Notes: generated from the letters alone by a model not told the origin. A DNA stretch of 64,000 nucleotides from Pseudomonadota bacterium (GCA_039028935.1 JBCCHD010000003.1:62001-126000); one strand, 5' to 3'. Shown: positions 24,975 through 34,683, numbered from the stretch's first letter. A program made the numbers and translations.

Positions 24975-25844
24975 ATGGACCCGCAGACTCGTATCGACAC
25001 CGCGCTTGAACAGGCGCTTAGTGCCGCGCAACACGAGGATTGTCCGCCTCGTTTGCGAGAGTCGCTGTCGTATGCGGTATTCCCGGGTGGCGCGCGGGTG
25101 CGTCCCCGCCTTACGTTGTCGGTCGCCGCCGCGTGCGGTGCGTCAAACGACGCGGTAGTCGATGCGGCCGCTGCGGCGCTGGAGTTGCTGCACTGTGCGT
25201 CGCTTGTGCACGACGACATGCCATGCTTTGACGATGCGGATAAGCGTCGCGGTAAAGCCACGGTGCACCTGGCCTTTGATGAACGTATCGCGGTGCTGTG
25301 TGGGGATGCGTTAATCGTGACCGCGTTTCAATCCTTGGCAGAAGCGGCCGCATCTTCCTCCGCGTTACCCGAACTAATTCGACTCTTGGGCCAGGCTGTG
25401 AGCGTGCCACGGGGCATTGTGGCGGGTCAGGCCTGGGAGTGCGAGCCGGATGTGGCACTGGAGCGCTACCAGCAGCAAAAAACGGGCGCCTTGTTTGTCG
25501 CGGCCACTCGGCTAGGCGCGGCGGCAGCCGGGGTGGATTCGGCGCCGTGGGCGCGGTTGGGTGAGCGTATTGGTGAGGCCTATCAGGTGGCGGATGACAT
25601 TCTTGATGTGACCGCGAATCCCGATGAGATCGGCAAACCGGTGGGGCGCGATGCCGCCCGCCTCAATCCCAATTCTGTACTCGAGATGGGTATGGATGCG
25701 TCTGTGTTGAGACTAAAGAAACTCATAAAAGCGGCGGTCGGATCGATTCCACCCTGCCCTGGTCATGAAGCACTTCATGAAACCATAAAGATCGAAGCTA
25801 CCGCTCTGATGTCAGCGGCGCTTACTTGTCACGCCGCCGCCTAA
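24975..25844 (+). CDS. crtE: Geranylgeranyl diphosphate synthase
   Basis: Trans-prenyltransferase of 289 aa making geranylgeranyl diphosphate for carotenoids and the bacteriochlorophyll tail. First Asp-rich motif HDDMPCFDDADKRRGK begins near residue 79; the second is DDILDVTANPDEIGKPVG near residue 208. An ATG at 24924 is in frame but lies inside the PpsR sites; the ATG at 24975 has GGAG 8 bp upstream and fits the family. crtF follows after 9 bp. Confidence 0.94.
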   Translation: MDPQTRIDTALEQALSAAQHEDCPPRLRESLSYAVFPGGARVRPRLTLSVAAACGASNDAVVDAAAAALELLHCASLVHDDMPCFDDADKRRGKATVHLAFDERIAVLCGDALIVTAFQSLAEAAASSSALPELIRLLGQAVSVPRGIVAGQAWECEPDVALERYQQQKTGALFVAATRLGAAAAGVDSAPWARLGERIGEAYQVADDILDVTANPDEIGKPVGRDAARLNPNSVLEMGMDASVLRLKKLIKAAVGSIPPCPGHEALHETIKIEATALMSAALTCHAAA

Positions 25845-25853
25845 TTCATCGTA

Positions 25854-26975
25854 ATGCCATTGCGCGCGCTGCGCCTTCAGCTCCTTAATTTGCGCAACCA
25901 TTTGTTGGCAAGCCCGCGTTTTCGCCGTGCTGCCAGCGCGTTTTGGCCCACGCAGCGCATCGCACGGGCACGTGCCCGCGACGTATTCGATTTGGTTGCC
26001 GGTTTCACCTATTCGCAAACGTTGTTCGCCTGTATCGAGCTGGGACTATTGGCGTTGCTTCGTCGCGGTCCGCGCACAATACGCGCGCTGAGCGACGCGC
26101 TGTCGCTCGATGAGGACGCGACCCGCGCGCTTGCAGAAGCGGCGACTGCGCTGCGATTGCTGCAATCAACTGGCGACGATGAATATGGCTTGGGTGTGCT
26201 GGGGGCGGCTGTGGTCGATGACCAAGCCGTCCAAAATATGGTTACACATCATGCGCATTTCTATCGCGATATGGCCGATCCGATTGGGTTGTTAAAGGCG
26301 CGTCGACACGACACTGAACTAGCGGCGTATTGGCCCTACGCGGAGGGCAACGATGTGGCGATGGATGAAGAGGCCGTCGCTCGCTATACGGCGCTCATGA
26401 GTTCATCGCAGCCTATGATCTACGAGCAAGTGCACGCCGCCTTTCGGATAAATAATCATCATCATCTTTTGGATGTCGGCGGCGGGAATGGCGCGTTCGT
26501 CGTGTCTGCGGCTCAAATCGCACCGAGCCTTAAGCTCTCCTTGTTCGATATGCCGCCCGTTGCCAAATTGGCTGAGCAACACTTGGCTGCAGAAGGTCTC
26601 TCTAGTCGCGTCACCGTTCATGGTGGTGACTTTACGCGTGACGCGTTGCCGGAGGGGGCGGACCTCATTTCGCTCGTACGGATTCTGCATGACCACGATG
26701 ACGACGTGGTGCAAGCGCTGCTGGCTAATGTGTACCGCGCACTGCCGGCGCGTGGGCGGGTGTTGATTGCCGAACCCCTGGCGGCTACAGCGGGGGCACC
26801 GCGCATGGGGTCGGTGTATTTCACGTTTTATCTTCGCGCGATGGGGAGTGGACGACCCCGTCGTTTTGATGAACTGGCCGGCAGGCTCAAAGCGGCCGGA
26901 TTTATTGCGGTGCATCAAGAAAAAACGCCCATACCGATGTTGGCGAGCGTCATTCACGCTGTCAAACCCGGTTAA
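25854..26975 (+). CDS. crtF: Demethylspheroidene O-methyltransferase
   Basis: SAM-dependent O-methyltransferase, 373 aa, that methylates the hydroxyl group made by CrtC, giving the methoxy carotenoids of purple bacteria. An N-terminal dimerisation domain (AGFTYSQTLFACIELGLLA near residue 50) precedes the SAM-binding motif LLDVGGGNGAFVVSAAQ near residue 204. Position between crtE and bchC is the standard order. Presence of CrtC and CrtF predicts spheroidene- or spirilloxanthin-type carotenoids. Confidence 0.93.
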   Translation: MPLRALRLQLLNLRNHLLASPRFRRAASAFWPTQRIARARARDVFDLVAGFTYSQTLFACIELGLLALLRRGPRTIRALSDALSLDEDATRALAEAATALRLLQSTGDDEYGLGVLGAAVVDDQAVQNMVTHHAHFYRDMADPIGLLKARRHDTELAAYWPYAEGNDVAMDEEAVARYTALMSSSQPMIYEQVHAAFRINNHHHLLDVGGGNGAFVVSAAQIAPSLKLSLFDMPPVAKLAEQHLAAEGLSSRVTVHGGDFTRDALPEGADLISLVRILHDHDDDVVQALLANVYRALPARGRVLIAEPLAATAGAPRMGSVYFTFYLRAMGSGRPRRFDELAGRLKAAGFIAVHQEKTPIPMLASVIHAVKPG

Positions 26976-27019
26976 CGTCAGCTTTAGTTGACAACATAAA
27001 TAGTCAGCGTAAACTGACA
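26976..27019 (+). promoter_or_regulatory. bchC promoter with tandem near-consensus PpsR sites
   Basis: Two copies of the form NGTCA-N8-TGACA lie at 26976-26993 and 27002-27019, separated by 8 bp as at the Rhodobacter bchC promoter. In both, the outer T of TGT is replaced (C in the first, A in the second). TTGACA at 26988-26993 followed after 16 bp by TAAACT (27010-27015) could be the promoter for bchCXYZ-puf. Binding and promoter use are inferred. Confidence 0.7.
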
Positions 27020-27025
27020 CTTCTC

Positions 27026-28009
27026 ATGAAAAGCGAAATAATTAGCTCATCAGTTTCGGGGGAACTGCACGCGCTAAGAGCGCGGGCCGTGGTGCTCGAT
27101 GAACCGCACAAACTGTGCGTTCGCGAACTCGATCTGACGCCCCCTGGCCCCACCGATGTGGTGGTGGAAGTGGAGTGGAGCGGGATCAGCACAGGCACCG
27201 AACGATTATTGTGGTCGGGTCAGATGCCGATGTTCCCCGGCATGGGCTATCCCTTAGTACCCGGCTACGAGTCGGTGGGCCGTATTACACAGGCTGGCAG
27301 CCAAGTGCCAATGTCACCGGGTACTCGCGTATTTGTGTCGGGCGCCAGTTGTTTTGACGACGTTCGAGGCTTGTTTGGTGGTGCTGCCTCTCGTTTGGTC
27401 GTTCCGGCCGATAAAGTGATTCCAATCGATGAGACCCTCGAGCAACGGGGTATTTTGCTTGCGCTAGCGGCCACGGCAGTGCATGCGTTCAATCTCGATC
27501 GTGCGCCCGAGTTAATTGTGGGCCATGGCGTGTTGGGTCGGTTGCTCGCACGGGTAGCTGTGGCAAAAGGCGCCGATGCGCCAATGGTGTGGGAGATCGA
27601 CGAGGCGCGCTGCGATGGCGCAGTGGGGTATGACGTGTGTCATCCCGAACAAGACACGCGCACCGATTACACCTGTGCAATTGATGTCAGCGGTGCGCCG
27701 CAAGCACTCGATACCGTTATGGCGCATCTTGCGCGCCAGGGTGTTGTGGTGCTGGCTGGTTTTTATTCGGCACCTGTTTCGTTCGCGTTTCCGCCGGCGT
27801 TTATGCGCGAAGCCTCAATACGAATCGCCGCCGAATGGCAACCCAACGATTTGCTCGAAGCAACCGAACTGGTGAGCAGCGGAGCGCTATCGCTCGATGG
27901 GTTGATCACGCATCAAGCAAATCCACACGACGCACCAAGTGCGTATCGCACCGCGTTCAATGAACCGGCGTGTTTGAAAATGATTCTGGACTGGAGAGAA
28001 GTGGCATGA
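27026..28009 (+). CDS. bchC: Bacteriochlorophyllide a dehydrogenase
   Basis: Oxidises 3-hydroxyethyl bacteriochlorophyllide to the 3-acetyl form. 327 aa, medium-chain dehydrogenase family; blocks WSGISTGTERLLWSG and FPGMGYPLVPGYESVGR near residues 51-90 are diagnostic. The ATG at 27026 gives 13-15 residues more than Rhodobacter BchC as I recall it, and no clear Shine-Dalgarno precedes it; a non-ATG start near LHALRA is conceivable. Overlaps bchX by 4 bp. Confidence 0.94.
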   Translation: MKSEIISSSVSGELHALRARAVVLDEPHKLCVRELDLTPPGPTDVVVEVEWSGISTGTERLLWSGQMPMFPGMGYPLVPGYESVGRITQAGSQVPMSPGTRVFVSGASCFDDVRGLFGGAASRLVVPADKVIPIDETLEQRGILLALAATAVHAFNLDRAPELIVGHGVLGRLLARVAVAKGADAPMVWEIDEARCDGAVGYDVCHPEQDTRTDYTCAIDVSGAPQALDTVMAHLARQGVVVLAGFYSAPVSFAFPPAFMREASIRIAAEWQPNDLLEATELVSSGALSLDGLITHQANPHDAPSAYRTAFNEPACLKMILDWREVA

Positions 28010-29025
28010 GCGCAAGCGAAAAAGTCGCGGCGGTAGATACCGCTCAAATAAAAATGCGAAATGCGTTACGCGATGAGGCGGCCGTCGAGCCTGATCCGGT
28101 ACCGAGCGGAGAGCCGGCGAAAGAGACTCAGATTATTGCGATCTATGGCAAAGGAGGTATCGGCAAGAGTTTTACGCTCTCCAACCTCTCTTACATGATG
28201 GCGCAGCAAGGCAAGAAAGTGTTGCTCATTGGCTGTGACCCAAAGAGCGACACAACTTCGCTGTTGTTTGGTGGCCGCAGTTGCCCAACGATTTTGGAAA
28301 CGTCATTGAAGAAAAAAGAAGCCGGTGAAGAAGTGGCAATCGGCGATGTGTGTTTCAAGCGAGATGGGGTATACGCCATGGAGCTAGGCGGTCCCGAGGT
28401 CGGCCGCGGCTGCGGCGGGCGCGGCATTATTCACGGTTTCGAACTGATGGAAAAGTTGGGTTTCCATGAGTGGGATTTTGATTACGTGTTACTCGATTTT
28501 CTTGGCGATGTTGTGTGTGGCGGATTTGGGCTGCCGATTGCGCGCGACATGTGCCAAAAGGTGATTGTTGTCGGTTCCAACGATCTGCAGTCACTATATG
28601 TCGCAAACAACGTGTGCTCCGCAGTGGAGTACTTCCGTCGCCTTGGTGGCAACGTCGGTGTTGCGGGCATGGCGATTAATAAAGATGACGGAACGGGCGA
28701 AGCGCAAGCGTTTGCTGAAGCGGTGGGTATTCCTGTGTTGGCGGCCATTCCGGCGGATGAGGATATTCGCCGAAAGAGTGCCAACTACGAGATCGTCGGT
28801 ATGCCTGGCGGCGTCTGGGCGCCACTGTTCGAAGAGCTCGCTGTAAACGTGGCCGAAGCACCGCCGAAACAACCCACGCCGCTTGATCAGGACGGCTTGC
28901 TCAATTTATTTGATGGCGAATCGGTCGGGCGAGATGTGCAGCTTGAGCCGGCCACGCCCGCGGACATGTGTGGTGCCATGGCCCAAACCAAACCGTCACT
29001 TGAAGTGATTTACGACAGCGTGTGA
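28006..29025 (+). CDS. bchX: Chlorophyllide reductase iron protein subunit X
   Basis: NifH-like ATPase of chlorophyllide a oxidoreductase (COR), which reduces ring B. 339 aa. Walker A GKGGIGKS is at residues 48-55. Intersubunit cluster cysteines are C136 (GRGCGGRG) and C171 (GDVVCGGFG). The ATG at 28006 overlaps the bchC stop (ATGA); the open frame continues into bchC but lacks conservation there. bchY begins 3 bp after the stop. Confidence 0.96.
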   Translation: MSASEKVAAVDTAQIKMRNALRDEAAVEPDPVPSGEPAKETQIIAIYGKGGIGKSFTLSNLSYMMAQQGKKVLLIGCDPKSDTTSLLFGGRSCPTILETSLKKKEAGEEVAIGDVCFKRDGVYAMELGGPEVGRGCGGRGIIHGFELMEKLGFHEWDFDYVLLDFLGDVVCGGFGLPIARDMCQKVIVVGSNDLQSLYVANNVCSAVEYFRRLGGNVGVAGMAINKDDGTGEAQAFAEAVGIPVLAAIPADEDIRRKSANYEIVGMPGGVWAPLFEELAVNVAEAPPKQPTPLDQDGLLNLFDGESVGRDVQLEPATPADMCGAMAQTKPSLEVIYDSV

Positions 29026-29028
29026 TTT

Positions 29029-30540
29029 GTGACTGAAGCGAACAAAAAAACAACGGCTAAAAACCCGGACAAAACACCGAAGGGTGGCTGTCACGCCAAA
29101 GACGAAATGCGTCAGGCTGCGGCGGCCGCTGGCAAATCAGAAATGCTGGACCGCTACGCCAAAGACTACCCGATGGGACCGCACGACCAGCCTCAGAGCA
29201 TGTGCCCCGCATTTGGTTCTTTGCGCGTTGGGCTGCGCATGCGACGCACGGCGACGATCTTGTCGGGTTCCGCCTGCTGCGTTTACGGTCTGACGTTTAC
29301 CTCCCATTTCTATGGGGCGCGACGCACCGTCGGTTATGTGCCGTTTGATTCAGAGACGTTGGTAACAGGCAAGCTGTACGAGGACATCCGGGATGCGGTT
29401 CACGAAACCGCTGATCCCGAAAAGTACGACGCGATCGTAGTAACCAATCTATGTGTGCCGACCGCATCGGGTATTCCGCTACAGATGCTTCCGAAAGAAA
29501 TCGATGGTGTGCGCATCATCGGCATCGATGTGCCCGGATTCGGTGTGCCAACCCATGCCGAAGCGAAAGATATCTTAGCGGGTGCCATGCTCAACTACGC
29601 CCGCAACGAAGTGCAGGATGGGCCGGTTCAGGCACCACGTGAACAGAGCGATGGACGTCCGTCGGTTGCGTTACTCGGCGAGATGTTTCCAGCGGACCCG
29701 GTGAGTATCGGTCAGCTTTTAGAACCGCTGGGTTTGAATGCCGGGCCCGTTGTGCCCACTCGTGAGTGGCGCGAACTCTATGCTGCGCTGGACGCGCGAG
29801 CGGTCGCTGCGATTCATCCGTTTTACACCGCATCGTGCCGCGAATTTGAAGCGGCTGGTCGACCGATATTTGGTTCAGCGCCGATTGGCCACGACGGGAC
29901 GGCTGACTGGCTCGAAGCAGTCGGTAAAGCCTGCAACATCGATGAAGCAAAAATCGGCGCTGCGAAAGATCAGTTTTTACCGATTATCAAAGGCGCGCTG
30001 GCGGCGTCACCCATCAATGGACGAATTACCTTGTCGGGTTACGAGGGCTCTGAGCTCATCGTGGCGCGATTGCTCATCGAATGTGGTGCCGATGTACGCT
30101 ATGTCGGAACGGCTTGCCCACGCACCCCATGGTCGGACGCCGACCGCGAATGGCTCGAAGCGCGCAATGTGCATGTGCAGTACCGTGCGTCGCTCGAACA
30201 AGACGTTGGCGCCATGAAGGAGTTCAAGCCGGATCTGGCCATTGGCACCACGCCGGTGGTGCAAAAAGCGAAAGAGCTGGCGATCCCGGGGCTCTATTTT
30301 ACAAACTTGATTTCGGCGCGGCCGTTGATGGGTATTCCCGGGCCAGGCGCTCTGTCGCAAGTGATTAACGGCGCGATGGGGCAGAAAGGGCGCTTCGATG
30401 AGATGCGCGAGTTTTTCGAGGGCGTTGGGGCTGGCGATAAAGCCGGGGTATGGAGCGAAACACCGCCGGAACGGAAGCGCGTACATAAGCCGCTGCGTGG
30501 CCCCAAGAGCGCCAAGCTGGTCGCGGAGTCGGTGGTCTGA
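29029..30540 (+). CDS. bchY: Chlorophyllide reductase subunit Y
   Basis: NifD-like catalytic subunit of COR, 503 aa. Cluster-ligand regions are [11 protein letters not shown] near residue 64, the [11 protein letters not shown] segment near residue 84, and [11 protein letters not shown] near 145. Starts with GTG 3 bp after bchX. The first ~40 residues are polar, Lys-rich and probably disordered. Overlaps bchZ by 1 bp (TGATG). Confidence 0.95.
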   Translation: MTEANKKTTAKNPDKTPKGGCHAKDEMRQAAAAAGKSEMLDRYAKDYPMGPHDQPQSMCPAFGSLRVGLRMRRTATILSGSACCVYGLTFTSHFYGARRTVGYVPFDSETLVTGKLYEDIRDAVHETADPEKYDAIVVTNLCVPTASGIPLQMLPKEIDGVRIIGIDVPGFGVPTHAEAKDILAGAMLNYARNEVQDGPVQAPREQSDGRPSVALLGEMFPADPVSIGQLLEPLGLNAGPVVPTREWRELYAALDARAVAAIHPFYTASCREFEAAGRPIFGSAPIGHDGTADWLEAVGKACNIDEAKIGAAKDQFLPIIKGALAASPINGRITLSGYEGSELIVARLLIECGADVRYVGTACPRTPWSDADREWLEARNVHVQYRASLEQDVGAMKEFKPDLAIGTTPVVQKAKELAIPGLYFTNLISARPLMGIPGPGALSQVINGAMGQKGRFDEMREFFEGVGAGDKAGVWSETPPERKRVHKPLRGPKSAKLVAESVV

Positions 30541-31994
30541 TGTTGGTTCTCGATCACGATCGCGCGGGTGGCTACTGGGGTTCGGTGTATGTCTTTGCCG
30601 CCATTAAGGGCCTGCAAGTGATTATCGACGGTCCGGTTGGTTGTGAAAATCTGCCCGTCACGTCGGTGCTGCATTACACCGACGCATTGCCACCGCACGA
30701 ATTGCCAATTGTGGTCACCGGGCTTGGTGAAGAAGAGCTCGGTCAGCACGGCACAGAGGGTGCGATGAAACGGGCGCACGAAGTGCTCGATTCCGATATG
30801 CCAAGCGTGGTGGTCACCGGTTCGATAGCCGAGATGATCGGTGGTGGGGTGACGCCGGAGGGGACTAAGATCAAGCGCTTTTTGCCGCGCACGATTGATG
30901 AAGATCAGTGGCAGAGCGCCGATCGAGCGCTAACGTGGCTTTGGACCGAATTTGGCCCCAAAAAAGGCAAAGTACCGCCGCGCAAGAAGCGCGCGGACGG
31001 TGTGAAGCCACGCGTCAATATCATCGGCCCCAGCTATGGCTATTTCAATACACCGTCTGACCTGGCCGAAATTCGACGTTTGATCGAAGGTATTGGCGCA
31101 GAGGTTAATCAGGTGTTTCCGCTAGGCAGTCATACATCCGACGTGCGCAAGCTCGTCAATGCCGACGTCAACGTTTGCATGTATCGAGAGTTTGGTCGCC
31201 AACTCTGTGAGCAGCTGGAGCGACCGTATTTGCAGGCGCCAATCGGCTTGCATAGCACAACGAGCTTTCTGCGCGAACTGGGGTCTTTGCTGGAGCTCGA
31301 TCCCGAGCCGTTTATCGAGCGAGAAAAACACACCACGATCAAGCCGCTATGGGATTTATGGCGGTCAGTGACGCAAGACTTTTTTGCAACCGCCAGTTTT
31401 GCCATCGTCGCCAACGAAACGTACACACGCGGCGTGAGAAATTTTCTCGAAAATGACATGGGGCTGCCCTGCACTCTGGCCGAGGCGCGTAAGCCGGGCG
31501 TTAAGCCTAAGAACGACTTAGTTCGAGAATCATTACGCGACAATCCACCGCTCATTATGTTTGGTAGTTATAACGAGCGCATGTACTTGGCAGAGACGGG
31601 CTCAAAAGCGATGTACATCCCGGCGTCCTTCCCAGGCTCGGTAATTCGCCGGCACATCGGTACGCCGTTTATGGGTTACAGCGGTGCGACCTATCTCATT
31701 CAAGAAGTGTGCAACGCCTTGTTTGACGCACTGTTTCATATTCTTCCGCTCGGTACCGAACTCGATAAGGTTGAGCAAACACCGGTTCGCGTACTCCACG
31801 CAATCGAATGGGAAGATATCGCGAAAAAACGGCTCGACGAGATTGTCGAAGCGCGGCCGGTTTTGGTTCGCATCTCTGCGGCCAAACAGATGCGCGATGG
31901 GGCCGAAAAAATTGCGCGCGACGAGGGTCGCGAACGGGTAGACGTTGAGTGTGTAGAAATTGCTGCACGCAAAGTGAATCAGGCTGCTGCATAG
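30540..31994 (+). CDS. bchZ: Chlorophyllide reductase subunit Z
   Basis: NifK-like subunit of COR, 484 aa. The N-terminal [14 protein letters not shown] and [19 protein letters not shown] blocks are diagnostic and carry the cluster cysteine. Further family segments are [20 protein letters not shown] and [21 protein letters not shown]. It precedes the puf operon by 19 bp, so bch and puf messages are probably continuous. Confidence 0.95.
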   Translation: MLVLDHDRAGGYWGSVYVFAAIKGLQVIIDGPVGCENLPVTSVLHYTDALPPHELPIVVTGLGEEELGQHGTEGAMKRAHEVLDSDMPSVVVTGSIAEMIGGGVTPEGTKIKRFLPRTIDEDQWQSADRALTWLWTEFGPKKGKVPPRKKRADGVKPRVNIIGPSYGYFNTPSDLAEIRRLIEGIGAEVNQVFPLGSHTSDVRKLVNADVNVCMYREFGRQLCEQLERPYLQAPIGLHSTTSFLRELGSLLELDPEPFIEREKHTTIKPLWDLWRSVTQDFFATASFAIVANETYTRGVRNFLENDMGLPCTLAEARKPGVKPKNDLVRESLRDNPPLIMFGSYNERMYLAETGSKAMYIPASFPGSVIRRHIGTPFMGYSGATYLIQEVCNALFDALFHILPLGTELDKVEQTPVRVLHAIEWEDIAKKRLDEIVEARPVLVRISAAKQMRDGAEKIARDEGRERVDVECVEIAARKVNQAAA

Positions 31995-32013
31995 AGCGGC
32001 CATCGGAGAGGGT

Positions 32014-32247
32014 ATGAATTCTGTCACAACCACATCGACTCTAAGTAAATCGCGCGTTGACGTGTCGTTTTTTGGTCGAGCGTTGTTTGCCGTGTTGTTT
32101 GCGGTGCTGCTGCCTGTCGCGCTGATTGCGGCTGCGACGGGGTGGCGTTGGCAGCCTTGGTCGCCAGGTGTCCAGGGTTACCGGAACTTTCTTGTAGAGG
32201 CGAAAATAGCCGCGCGTATTGCAACGGAGACGGCATTGTCGCTTTAA
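32014..32247 (+). CDS. pufQ: PufQ-position small membrane protein with LH1-beta-like C-terminus
   Basis: 77 aa, one transmembrane helix at about residues 22-43 and a good Shine-Dalgarno (GGAGAGG). Position between bchZ and pufB is that of pufQ, which affects bacteriochlorophyll formation in Rhodobacter. The segment WRWQPWSPGVQGY (residues 44-56) closely parallels WQWRPWFPGVDGY of the neighbouring LH1 beta (45-57), and IA-x(4)-W aligns in front, but the bacteriochlorophyll-ligating His of beta is Ala here. It could therefore be PufQ, or a beta-chain paralogue unable to bind pigment. I am confident it is a real puf-operon gene, less so of the name. Confidence 0.72.
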   Translation: MNSVTTTSTLSKSRVDVSFFGRALFAVLFAVLLPVALIAAATGWRWQPWSPGVQGYRNFLVEAKIAARIATETALSL

Positions 32248-32255
32248 GTATTTCG

Positions 32256-32322
32256 CTAGACGCGTAAGCGTCTGGTGATTTTCCCCGCCGTGCGGGATTT
32301 GTGCGGTAACGGCCGAAAGGCC
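32256..32322 (+). repeat. Three RNA hairpins between pufQ and pufB
   Basis: Three successive inverted repeats fill the 95-bp gap. The first is CTAGACGC-GTAA-GCGTCTGG (32256-32275, one G-U). The second is CCCGC-CGT-GCGGG (32284-32296). The third is GGCC-GAAA-GGCC (32311-32322), with a GNRA-type loop. None has a T run, so processing or mRNA stability of the pufBA segment is more likely than termination. Confidence 0.6.
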
Positions 32323-32342
32323 AAGTCATAAGGAATACTACT

Positions 32343-32573
32343 ATGGCTGAAAATGGAAATGCGGGGGGCAGCATGTCCGGTCTTTCCGCAAACGAAGCGA
32401 AGGCGTTCCATCGATTTTTTATGATGGGCATCATCGCATATGTCGTGATAGCAATCATTGCGCACTTTTTAGTGTGGCAGTGGCGCCCATGGTTCCCCGG
32501 AGTCGACGGGTATGCGTCATTAACGGATAGCGTTAACGCTATCTCAAACTTCGTGTTTACGCGATTCACATAG
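32343..32573 (+). CDS. pufB: LH1 antenna beta chain
   Basis: 76 aa. The core SGLSANEAKAFHRFFMMG leads into one transmembrane helix; His41 (AHFLVWQWRPW) is the axial ligand of B875-type bacteriochlorophyll. After the aromatic WQWRPWFPGVDGY motif the protein continues for 19 residues (ASLTDSVNAISNFVFTRFT), longer than the short tails I know for LH1 beta. Inner-membrane antenna around the reaction centre. AAGGAA precedes the ATG. Confidence 0.95.
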   Translation: MAENGNAGGSMSGLSANEAKAFHRFFMMGIIAYVVIAIIAHFLVWQWRPWFPGVDGYASLTDSVNAISNFVFTRFT

Positions 32574-32583
32574 GAGAAATGTT

Positions 32584-32802
32584 ATGTGGCGTATTTGGTT
32601 GATGTTTGACCCGCGCAGAATGATGATCGCACTGACCGTTTTTCTCGCGGTACTGGCATTCTTCCTTCACTTTCTGGTTTTGAGTACCGACCGATTCAAT
32701 TGGGTCGAAGGTACGACTAAAGCAGCATCAGTGATCGAGGTGCCGGCTATGGACGACGTAACGTTTCGCGTTACGGAGAGTTCACTGCAAATTGTTAGCT
32801 AG
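32584..32802 (+). CDS. pufA: LH1 antenna alpha chain
   Basis: 72 aa. MWRIWLMFDPRR N-terminus, one transmembrane helix, His29 (FFLHFLVL) as pigment ligand and W40 (DRFNW) as the usual hydrogen-bonding aromatic. The C-terminal tail after residue 41 is about 31 residues. Begins 10 bp after pufB with GGAG in between. Followed by a strong hairpin before pufL. Confidence 0.96.
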   Translation: MWRIWLMFDPRRMMIALTVFLAVLAFFLHFLVLSTDRFNWVEGTTKAASVIEVPAMDDVTFRVTESSLQIVS

Positions 32803-32815
32803 ACAAGGTGTAGCT

Positions 32816-32844
32816 GGCGGCCCACTCGCTTAGCGTGGGTCGCC
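32816..32844 (+). repeat. pufA-pufL intercistronic hairpin
   Basis: GGCGGCCCAC pairs with GTGGGTCGCC across a 9-nt loop, a 10-bp stem with one G-U pair. No T run follows. In Rhodobacter a hairpin at this place protects pufBA mRNA from 3' decay and sets the excess of antenna over reaction centre; the same role is inferred. Confidence 0.75.
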
Positions 32845-32883
32845 TGCTGCATCACCTAATTGACTGACACAATTTTTTGACAG

Positions 32884-32912
32884 GCTGCATGGTGCAGCGT
32901 GTCCGCTAGCGG
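32884..32912 (+). repeat. Second hairpin and palindrome before pufL
   Basis: GCTGCA-TGG-TGCAGC (32884-32898) is a perfect 6-bp stem. It is followed at once by the 10-bp palindrome CCGCTAGCGG (32903-32912), whose last bases form part of the pufL Shine-Dalgarno (GGAG, 32911-32914). This structure could modulate pufL translation; that is inference. Confidence 0.5.
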
Positions 32913-32922
32913 AGATGAAGCC

Positions 32923-33747
32923 GTGGCAATGCTAAGTTTTGAAAAGAAATACAGAGTTCGCGGGGGCACGCTGATTGGCGGCGATCTGTTTGATTTCTGG
33001 ATGGGGCCGTTTTACGTCGGTTTCTTCGGGGTGCTGACCGCATTTTTCGCGCTGTTGGGTACAGCGCTAATATTTTATGGGGCGGCACTCGGGCCGACCT
33101 GGAACATATGGTTGATCAGCATCGATCCGCCGCCGATTAGTTATGGACTCGGTATGGCGCCGCTGCAGGAGGGCGGGCTTTGGCAGATCATCACGCTCTG
33201 TGCGATCGGCGCGTTCGTGTCGTGGATGCTGCGTGAAGTCGAGATCTGTCGCAAGCTCGGTATGGGCTATCACGTGCCGTTTGCGTTTGGTGTCGCGATT
33301 TTCGCCTATGTGACGCTCGTTGTGATTCGGCCGGTGCTGATGGGTGCATGGGGGCATGCGTTCCCGTACGGCATCATGAGTCACCTCGACTGGGTGTCGA
33401 GCACAGGCTATCGCTACCTGAACTTTCACTACAATCCCGCGCACATGATCGCCGTATCGTTCTTTTTCGCAACGACACTGGCACTTGGGCTACATGGCGG
33501 CGCCATTCTGTCGGGTGCTAATCCGAAAAAGGGTGAGCGTGTGAAAACGGCGGAACATGAAAACACGTTTTTCCGCGACACGATTGGCTACTCAATCGGA
33601 TCATTGGGTATTCACCGGCTCGGCTTGTTTTTGGCGCTGAGCTCGGGAATCTGGAGCGCCATTTGTATTGTCATCAGCGGTCCGCTTTGGACGCGCGGTT
33701 GGCCGGAGTGGTGGAACTGGTGGCTGGCGCTACCGATTTGGAGTTAA
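32923..33747 (+). CDS. pufL: Photosynthetic reaction centre L subunit
   Basis: 274 aa, five transmembrane helices. Counting the start Met, H154, H169 and H174 lie in the pigment-binding region ([13 protein letters not shown]), H191 (GLHGG) is the first iron ligand, and a later H in LGIHRLGL is the second. The GTG at 32923 is chosen: GGAG lies 8 bp upstream and it gives [12 protein letters not shown], matching the Rhodobacter MALLSFERKYRV. The ATG at 32929 and a GTG at 32899 are alternatives. Confidence 0.97.
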   Translation: MAMLSFEKKYRVRGGTLIGGDLFDFWMGPFYVGFFGVLTAFFALLGTALIFYGAALGPTWNIWLISIDPPPISYGLGMAPLQEGGLWQIITLCAIGAFVSWMLREVEICRKLGMGYHVPFAFGVAIFAYVTLVVIRPVLMGAWGHAFPYGIMSHLDWVSSTGYRYLNFHYNPAHMIAVSFFFATTLALGLHGGAILSGANPKKGERVKTAEHENTFFRDTIGYSIGSLGIHRLGLFLALSSGIWSAICIVISGPLWTRGWPEWWNWWLALPIWS

Positions 33748-33762
33748 TGGGGTATCCGGATC

Positions 33763-34683
33763 ATGGCAGAATATCAAAATATTTTTACGCGAATTCAGGT
33801 TCACTCTGGTGGTGAAGAAAGCGTGCCGTTTGAAGGCGGCAGCTGGGTACGCCAACTGGGACCTTATCTTAACTATTGGCTGGGCAAAATTGGTGATGCA
33901 CAGATCGGTCCGATCTATCTCGGCGGTTTGGGTGTTGCGTCATTGTTGTTTGGTTTTATTGCGTTCGAAATCATCGGACTCAATATGTGGGCATCCGTAA
34001 ACTGGGATCCACTCGAATTTATTCGACGTCTTCCTTGGTTAACGCTTGATCCACCGGCGGCAAAATACGGCTTAGGCATTCCGCCCATGAATGAAGGTGG
34101 TTGGTGGCTACTCGCAGGCCTGTTCCTCACGATCTCTATCTTGTTGTGGTGGGCTCGAATGTATCGGCGAGCGCGGGCACTCGGCATGGGCACGCATGTG
34201 GCCTGGGCGTTTGCCGCAGCGATCTGGCTGTACCTGGTGCTGGGTTTTATCCGTCCACTTATGATGGGGAATTTTTCGGAAGCGGTGCCGTTTGGTATTT
34301 TCACCCACCTTGATTGGACCAACGCGTTTTCATTGCGCTATGGCAACCTGTTCTACAACCCCTTCCACATGCTCTCGATTGCGTTCCTGTATGGATCGGC
34401 GTTGCTTTTTGCCATGCATGGCGGGACCATTATTGCGACTGAGCGTTATGGTGCACACCGGGAGCTTGAGCAGATCTTGGATCGCGGTACAGCGGCCGAA
34501 CGCGGTGCCTTGTTTTGGCGCTGGACGATGGGTTTCAACGCCAGTATCGAGTCGATTCATCGCTGGGCCTGGTGGTTCGCTATTTTATGCCCGCTAACCG
34601 GTGGCATCGGTATCTTGCTCACTGGCACCGTGGTTGATAACTGGTATTTGTGGGGACTTGAAAACGGTCTGGCCGCGCCATAG
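33763..34683 (+). CDS. pufM: Photosynthetic reaction centre M subunit
   Basis: 306 aa, five transmembrane helices. Iron-ligand regions FAMHGGTII and ESIHRWAWW, and the HRELEQI glutamate, are present, as is NPFHMLSI around the special-pair pocket. The C-terminus ends shortly after [10 protein letters not shown], without a long tail. It is the last gene of the operon: no pufC (tetrahaem cytochrome) or pufX follows, only hairpins and a terminator. Confidence 0.97.
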   Translation: MAEYQNIFTRIQVHSGGEESVPFEGGSWVRQLGPYLNYWLGKIGDAQIGPIYLGGLGVASLLFGFIAFEIIGLNMWASVNWDPLEFIRRLPWLTLDPPAAKYGLGIPPMNEGGWWLLAGLFLTISILLWWARMYRRARALGMGTHVAWAFAAAIWLYLVLGFIRPLMMGNFSEAVPFGIFTHLDWTNAFSLRYGNLFYNPFHMLSIAFLYGSALLFAMHGGTIIATERYGAHRELEQILDRGTAAERGALFWRWTMGFNASIESIHRWAWWFAILCPLTGGIGILLTGTVVDNWYLWGLENGLAAP

